Assembly (NCBI GenBank): GCA_025716815.1
Contig: JAIXMN010000004.1
Location: forward strand, 1,054,001-1,118,000
Length of the DNA stretch: 64,000 nt
Reading direction: 5' to 3'
Source of the DNA: Dichotomocladium elegans
Lineage: Eukaryota > Mucoromycota > Mucoromycetes > Mucorales > Lichtheimiaceae
Shown here: in pieces, positions 59,267 to 64,000 of the stretch
Numbering within the stretch: position 1 is the stretch's first letter
Layout: every line of letters starts with the position of its first letter
Made by a program: the position numbers and the translations under genes
Notes under the pieces: generated by a model
The model's input: only the letters and a program-made list of their open reading frames with translations
The model's database searches: none
Told to the model about the DNA's origin: nothing

Positions 59267-62200
59267 CGTGGATTAAAAGAGAAGAAGTAAGGATACACGT
59301 AATGAAATGGTCTCCGCCACCCCAGTCTGTTTACAAATTTGGTAATCCTGTTCCATTGTCCCAAAAGACGTGTACAACACCCTTCATCGTCAGGTGGTTG
59401 TCATGCTAGAAAGGATGGCGATGGATCCATGGCAATGCAGCTATGATTTTTGAAGCACCTCACCTACCAGATTGCACGCTATTTCAGTAAGTTCTATGAC
59501 TACTAGGAGGTTTTTGGTGACGCTAGCTCGAGAATTTCACAATAACCACTTCTTTTAAGAACATATTCATCGCTGCATTCATCGAACTTAGTCACTTATA
59601 TGACGCCCATGCCTTCTGTAACGCGGAAAAGAGGAACAAAAAGTTAGCCATTGGAGAAAGCAGGTGGCAAAAAAATAAACCACGTTTTTCGCCAAGGAAG
59701 TTGTTAGTTGTTGGCACCAACTCACTGACAATAAATATGAGCGTAAAGAACATGGCAGACGAGTTCTAAGCCATTACATAGTCTATGGGCGGGATCAGGC
59801 TGGCTGCATAAAAGCATGTCCGGCATATTTAATTTGAATTGCAGCTCAGTACTTTGCGCCAGCAAACATCGAACGTTTCATATAGTATGTTATACAAGAT
59901 TTCGATATCGGCTCCTTCCATTCTACTTCAGGAAGAGCCTGTATTGTCCAAGTCGGACAAAGGAACAAGCAAATAGGAGTCCATTCGCATCAAGAAAAAA
60001 ACAAACCTCTCCTTTTCGACCTTATCCCACCGACGCTGATACCTTCCACGTCGATCAACGGACTATCCAGAAATAAACAATACCTTTGTGCGGCTTCTGA
60101 GACCAGCCCAGCTATTTAAAATGACTGGCGCGTAGGATGATCCTGTCCGCGTCCATCGCTCTCGTGAAATTGATGCGGGATATGCAGAAAGTATGGATGA
60201 TCAAAATGCCAAATCGGCCACTTCAATTTCATCTAGCCACACAACTGGGATGCCAACTCGCCCACGTACGACGCTGAAGCCATTAGATTGGCGAAGTATC
60301 TGCTGACCGATTTCCATTATGATCTGATTCATTGATCCGCACGACCAAAGACGTCCCACTCTATGAATCCATCGTACCAGCCTCGGCCTGTTTCAGTGCA
60401 ACGACCGGATTACTCTCTTGGTAGGATGATGAGTGCACTGAGGATAAGCCTTCTGTGAATCCGTACCTTACTATTGTAGGTTCCTACAAGATCGGAGTTA
60501 TCGCATCAGCTAGGAGTTCCCTTTCTCAGAATTTTTTGATGATGTTGGGACAAGCGTCAAGGATGAGAATGATACATATTGATCGAAATCTCAGGATAGA
60601 AAAAAATGGAGGGTTGGAGGTGATAGCTATTGAGGATAACAACACGCAAGATGCCTTGTTGAGCACACAAGTGCCTGATAGTGCAGTGCATTATTATCAA
60701 TTTCATGCGATGCCAAGTGTTTGTCATACAACCAAGTTTGAGGGAATGAGCATCCTAAGGGTTGAGGTCCAGCAGGCTTTGGTGCCAACCAGCTGGTTGG
60801 AATACCAGATCCTCCCTACAACATGTCTCATCGCCGTTGCCGTGATTTAGGCTCCCGTTGTTGTGGTCGATAAAGATGACAGAATTAGTTGGTTGTGTCC
60901 CAGAAATGTTGACACCGCCGCAGAATATGAAGCCATCCGACCATCTCTTAGCTTCTTTAAGAGTCAGCTTTGCATGCGCAAAGAGGTCTATGGTATATAC
61001 TGAAATTGCCATGGACTATTGCTAAAACACCATCCGATGTTTCATTTGCATCGACCCATATTGTTGTACCTCGCCCTTGTATCGTACATTCATCATTTTC
61101 AGGTACACTGTAACATGTCGCACCAAGGAATCGTTCACCCGAGTCTGGATGCCACTGGAAAGCTAATCGTAAGAATGCTGTGTTGCGTGAGAGCACGATG
61201 CGGCTTTGCGAGGGAATGCGATTATGAAGAGAATGCGGGAAAATACACTAGTTTGTTCGGTTGCTTTGTTCAGCCACAAGCACCAAAGATGACGCGTCGG
61301 ACGTAAAGCGACCCATTTCCCCTTCCTTTTTTTCCCCGCACTTGATTAATTGGTTCGTTCTCATTTTTCGTTAGGATGCGTCCTTGTGCGTACATCGGGA
61401 ATAGCAACTCTAACAAACAAGAGCACATTCGATCCCGTATGCAATTTCGCCTTAAAAAAAAGGATGCGTGTATGTGGATGTGTGGATGAGGGTAGCAATC
61501 CCAAAAGCGTCTACCCCGCTGTACGCTTCATTTGCCCAAAAAAAAAAAAAATAGAACTCGATCCGCCTCAGTTCTAGATTACCAGGTCTGATCCGAATTC
61601 GGTGGTGCGAAGCGGAGTAAAGCCGGGATCTGTGGAAGGCATCCTCGGCTTCCATCGGTCAAACTGACAAACAACAGACCGGGAACCGCATTCATTATTT
61701 GATCGGCATAAAAAAATCCCACACCAAGAATAGACCATTAATACTAAAGGTTACCCCAACAACTCATCTTGTTTGGCTGTTGCCAAGCCCTCCTCTTTGT
61801 TTCTAAAAAAAAAAAAAAGGAGAACCCCACTGTACCTGTCTCCACTACCAATCGAAAGGGATCATGGGAAAAATATATAAAAAAAACACCGCCTCCCGTC
61901 AATGTGCTACGCCACTGTTTTGAGCCAGCTCGTGCACAAAAGTTTGATTATCGTTGCACAATTACGAATTTCTCCATAAAAGATGCTACACATACACCGA
62001 CTAAAAAAAGAAATAAAAAGCTGTGTGTGCTGCAGAGTACTTGTGCGGCCCAGAAAAAGTGCGTACACACGCACCTCTCGGAACGGCACTGATGTGTGTG
62101 TGCGTTGTGTAGTGCGAAAGGAAAGGAAATACCTCCGGTCAACAATGGCTCTTTATTGTTGGCATTTAAGTTTGCGGGAACTTAGTTGCGTCGGAAGGAA

Positions 62201-62337
62201 GCTGAAAAGGATCCATCTATGTAGTTATTAATGTAAAATAAATTTTATTAAACTAGCTAGATACAGAGGGAAATAAAGGGTGAAGTGGAGGATATCCTTT
62301 GAGATAAAATGGGCGGGTGGTGATATGTGAAGAGAGA
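59267..62337. other. Long region without firm gene, possible decayed coding DNA
   Basis: About 3 kb. The minus strand holds two overlapping frames (61196-60957 and 61012-60755) with protein-like composition (FQWHPDSGERFLGATCYSVP, then FIFCGGVNISGTQPTNSVIF), which could be one gene broken or spliced around 60960-61010. No full exon chain or family could be fixed. Plus-strand frames in the same place are its complements. A-runs lie at 61541-61551 and 61806-61818. Confidence 0.4.
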
Positions 62338-63061
62338 TTATGACAAACGACCGATGGGAAGCGTAAAGTAAGAAGACTCTTTGGTCAAAAGACCGGCGAG
62401 TGCGTTGTACCAGGCAATGACGGCGGTGATGATACCGAATGAACCGCCGGCAATCTTGACCTTTCCGTTACCGTAAAAGTCCGCAGCGGCAAGCAAGATG
62501 AAAGTGATGGTAAGACAGAAGAAGAGGGAAATCATACCAATGGATGAACGGTGGCAGGCGACGAGCATAATAGCAGTAAAGATAGCCCAAGCAGTGAGAT
62601 AAATGCCGAGCGAATGTGCCAGGAGATCGGCATGCCCAGCATAGGCTCCCTGGATGTTGGCGCCGGGGATAAAGATGATCGCATACGAAAGCCAGAAACC
62701 GCCATAGCTCGAGAATGCAGTAGCACCGAAGGTGTTACCGGTACGGAACTCCCACATACCCGCAAGTAACTGATTTTCAAACCGGAAATTTGAGATTTCC
62801 CTTTCATTTCCGCTTTCGCTTTCCGCGTTGATCTGTATGTACCTGAACCAAACCACCATAGAAGAAGGCTAGACCGACCACGATATTGTTCGGTGAGCCG
62901 ACAGGCATGCCTGCGCTGACGTTGTGAAGCGACAAGACAATCGTTGTCAGGGCAAAGGCGCTCAGGCCAAGTGGTCCCGGGTTTGCGATGGTGGGGCCCG
63001 CTGCAATGACAGGTGGAGCAACAACGACGTGCTTAGCTTCGACATCTTGTTCGCTTGACAT
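62338..63061 (-). CDS. ATO: Acetate transporter, GPR1/FUN34/YaaH (Ato) family
   Basis: Two exons (63061-62843 and 62769-62338) give 216 residues. The family signature [20 protein letters not shown] is at about residues 27-46. Six membrane helices are evident, including [68 protein letters not shown] and [17 protein letters not shown]. Family members move acetate or other monocarboxylates, or ammonium, across the plasma membrane; in yeast Ady2/Ato. The C-terminal cytosolic tail is short. A TATA box and a TAG repeat lie upstream. The product would supply substrate to the acetyl-CoA synthetase at 4194-6320, although the two genes are far apart. Confidence 0.94.
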
Positions 63062-63147
63062 GTTGTATGTATATTAGCAGGTGTATTTAGTAGTAGTAGT
63101 AGTAGTAGAAGTAAAGAAAAAGAAAGAGAATGGCGCAAACGGTTCTG

Positions 63148-63155
63148 TATTTATA
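63148..63155 (-). promoter_or_regulatory. TATA box of acetate transporter gene
   Basis: TATAAATA on the minus strand lies 87 bases upstream of the start codon at 63061. The leader in between carries CTTTCTTT and a (TAG/CTA)n repeat at 63090-63108. Confidence 0.6.
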
Positions 63156-64000
63156 GACTCTTTCAACTTAGCCCTTTGAGACGCTATAGCTAGAAACGGG
63201 ATGATTGGGTCGCATCTTTTTCAGAATGTGAAGAAACCTGGTGGGAAAGAGAACCACTTACAGGACGCACAACCGGTGCCAATCAGGGAAAGCCGAGAAA
63301 AAATAAAGAAATACAGCAACCCAAGATCGCACAAGTGCATTTTTCGTATGACAAGACAATGCGTGCGTGCAAACAGCATCTTCCTCCTCCCCCAATCCTC
63401 TGCGCAACAACTTTTCGTCTCTTCACTTAGCCAAGATCATGAGCGATGCTTTCTTAGATGTTTTGGAGATGTGTGTAGATCTCAGACCGCCTGTTGGAAA
63501 ATAATGCTTATTGTTGTTGAAGAGTGGTGGACATTTTCATCCATGCTCTTCCACCAATCAGACACCACCACCCCCCATACCCCATTTGCACATGGCTGAC
63601 CCAAATCCGGAGCACAGTGACTGGACGGAGGCACTTCCTCATTGGGAGCTACTTCCGGCAAATTACAAAATCCTAGCCAGTCAGCTAGCGTGTGAACCAC
63701 GCGCATCTATCCTTAACAATGCTATTCAAACCACTGGGACACTGAGAAAAAATAAAACAGGACTTTGAAGAACCTTGGAAATCGGAACAATGCGTAACCT
63801 GGCCCATTAACTATCCCATCTGCAATCGTTCCTCATTGCCAAAATAAAGGAAAAACGTCAAAAAAAAATCGGTTTGTGCTATGTTGGGTTAAAAAGCTTC
63901 AAGGGGGAAAATTGTACTTGAAATATCCAAATGAATCCATGGAGCACGCCCTCGTTAACGGAGCGCCGAATATACCGGGTAACGTAGTAGTGACGTGCAA
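63156..64000. other. Terminal region without firm gene
   Basis: A 58-codon ATG frame at 63592-63768 (plus) follows a C-rich leader and begins MADPNPEHSDWTEALPHW. It might be the first part of a gene, but no domain or further exon is seen before the window end. The rest is A/T-rich. Confidence 0.4.

Overview
The window is nuclear DNA of a filamentous fungus, most likely a Mucoromycota member of the Mucorales type. The evidence is dense small GT-AG introns (about 50-110 bases), many-exon genes, homopolymer-rich non-coding DNA, a CotH-family protein (a family expanded in Mucorales) and consistently fungal protein families. I saw no prokaryotic operon signal, rRNA, CRISPR array, intact transposon or virus-derived gene. 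I rebuilt 22 genes from both strands by joining exons whose phases agree. All 22 models close without internal stops.

Left part (1-26300): about 4.1 kb without a recognisable gene, then acetyl-CoA synthetase behind a TATA box. Next come a protein with two GATA-like Cys4 fingers, a bZIP factor with a DUF3425-like C-terminus, a Dsn1/Mis13-like kinetochore subunit, an unrecognised polyalanine protein with a PB1-like tail, Mtc1 on the minus strand, a low-complexity Gln/Pro/His-rich protein, and DNA polymerase eta in 11 exons.

Middle (26640-42201): a 16-exon, 1565-residue paladin-type protein with three phosphatase-like units, each keeping a CX5R loop. It is followed by the mitochondrial PP2C Ptc7 and by COP9 signalosome subunit 4, which is divergent with the tRNA m5C methyltransferase Trm4. 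The FHA-RING ubiquitin ligase Dma1 converges on Trm4.

Right part (43285-64000): a Ppn2-like membrane polyphosphatase, a secreted CotH-family protein, an AhpD/carboxymuconolactone-decarboxylase-like protein, the BORC-type subunit Kxd1 and adenylosuccinate lyase, all on the plus strand. On the minus strand follow the proteasomal deubiquitinase Ubp6, a DUF3020 protein, a small RING ligase and an acetate transporter of the GPR1/FUN34/YaaH family.

The genes are mostly housekeeping and do not form one pathway cluster. Themes that recur are ubiquitin signalling (CSN4, Dma1, Ubp6, a RING ligase, the UBZ finger of Pol eta) and acetate use (synthetase and transporter, 56 kb apart). I found no clearly new system. 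The most interesting points are the triple-unit paladin, three GC-AG introns that decide the reading frame, very small internal exons, and two regulators with unusual domain composition.
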